Shown here piece by piece: positions 5,355-5,626 of a DNA stretch of 5,626 nucleotides. The stretch covers positions 1-5,626 of the forward strand of contig DAOUPC010000192.1 in assembly GCA_030626365.1 (NCBI GenBank). The letters are read 5' to 3'. Position 1 is the stretch's first letter. The number at the start of each line of letters is the position of its first letter. The stretch comes from Paracoccaceae bacterium. GTDB taxonomy: Bacteria; Pseudomonadota; Alphaproteobacteria; Rhodobacterales; Rhodobacteraceae. The notes under the pieces were generated by a model. It ran no database searches. It saw only the letters and a program-made list of their open reading frames with translations, and was not told the DNA's origin. Position numbers and translations under genes: made by a program.

Positions 5355-5626
5355 TTAGAGTCATCCCCATCATCGTCCTCATAGAACTCTTTCATCATCG
5401 GGTCGTCATCGGTCCCGTCATCGCCGTCGTCTTCGTCGTCGTCGTCGATATCAAACAGGCTCTCATCTTCGCCGATAATGCCTTCCTTGCGGGCTGCCAC
5501 GTCTTTTTGACGTTCGACATAAGCCACCAGAAAGATCGAAATCTCGTACAGACCATAGACCACGACAAACAGGATCAACTGGGTCGTCACATCAGGTGGC
5601 GTCACCAGTGCAGCCACCAGCAAAAT
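5351..5626 (-). CDS. tatC: Sec-independent translocase TatC, C-terminal part (5' end outside the window)
   Basis: TatC is the multi-spanning inner-membrane core that recognises twin-arginine signal peptides and recruits TatA to export folded proteins. Only the last 91 residues are visible, and the frame is open to the window edge at 5626. The segment LVTPPDVTTQLILFV is the conserved loop and start of the last membrane helix, continuing through YGLYEISIFLVAYVERQ; the TPPD and LYE elements are typical of TatC. The rest is a cytoplasmic tail of about 50 residues. Its last 41 residues contain 23 Asp or Glu, including a DDDDEDD run, far more acidic than the short E. coli TatC tail. The TGA stop at 5353-5351 overlaps the GTG start of the ATPase gene. 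Identity is confident despite truncation; tatA and tatB may lie further upstream on the minus strand, outside the window. Confidence 0.93.
   Translation of the reverse strand: MLLVAALVTPPDVTTQLILFVVVYGLYEISIFLVAYVERQKDVAARKEGIIGEDESLFDIDDDDEDDGDDGTDDDPMMKEFYEDDDGDDSK
5426..5446 (-). repeat. Trinucleotide repeat coding for the acidic TatC tail
   Basis: On the + strand this reads (GTC)2-TTC-(GTC)4, that is GAC x4, GAA, GAC x2 on the coding strand, encoding DDDDEDD. It is a short in-frame microsatellite; gain or loss of units would lengthen or shorten the tail without a frameshift. Confidence 0.8.

Noticed and set aside
4482..5384. Plus-strand open frames (4482-4895 and 4905-5384) opposite the ATPase
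   Set aside because: They are antisense to a gene with intact Walker A, Walker B and sensor motifs, and show no recognisable domain.

Overview
This window looks like a stretch of ordinary, vertically inherited chromosome from an alphaproteobacterium, most likely Rhodobacterales (Roseobacter group). The reasons are the high-GC coding style, the gene set (purF with a downstream SDR gene; surE-pcm-nlpD; tatC next to a DUF815 ATPase) and family-specific protein wording, such as the SurE segments VAPAFEQSG and NRGNNSAENALYSGT. The lineage call rests on recall of these families, not on a search. I see no tRNA, rRNA, CRISPR array, insertion sequence or phage gene.

Layout. Positions 1-524 (+) hold the C-terminal third or so of PurF. 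A 202-base gap with small hairpins and a direct repeat follows. Next come a 90-residue free-standing PilP/GspC-like domain protein (727-999, +) and a short-chain dehydrogenase-like protein lacking the usual catalytic serine (1042-1683, +). A 111-base gap holds a terminator-like structure and a hairpin next to the surE ribosome binding site. Then comes a tight + strand unit: surE (1795-2577), pcm (2574-3221, ATGA overlap) and an NlpD-like lipoprotein (3277-4443) with two LysM domains and a degenerate M23 domain. On the opposite strand, converging on it with about 70 bases between stops, lie the end of tatC (5351-5626) and a DUF815 P-loop ATPase (4515-5354) joined by a GTGA overlap.

How the genes fit together. 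PurF starts purine synthesis; the two genes after it have no evident link to purines. SurE (nucleotide phosphatase), Pcm (repair of isoaspartyl proteins) and NlpD (activation of cell-wall amidases) form the conserved stationary-phase and envelope cluster known from many Proteobacteria. TatC is the core of the twin-arginine protein exporter, and the ATPase is translationally coupled to it.

I do not find a convincing undescribed system. The most interesting points are the PilP-like domain without a signal peptide, the degenerate SDR, the very acidic TatC tail encoded partly by a GAC repeat, and the tatC-ATPase coupling.
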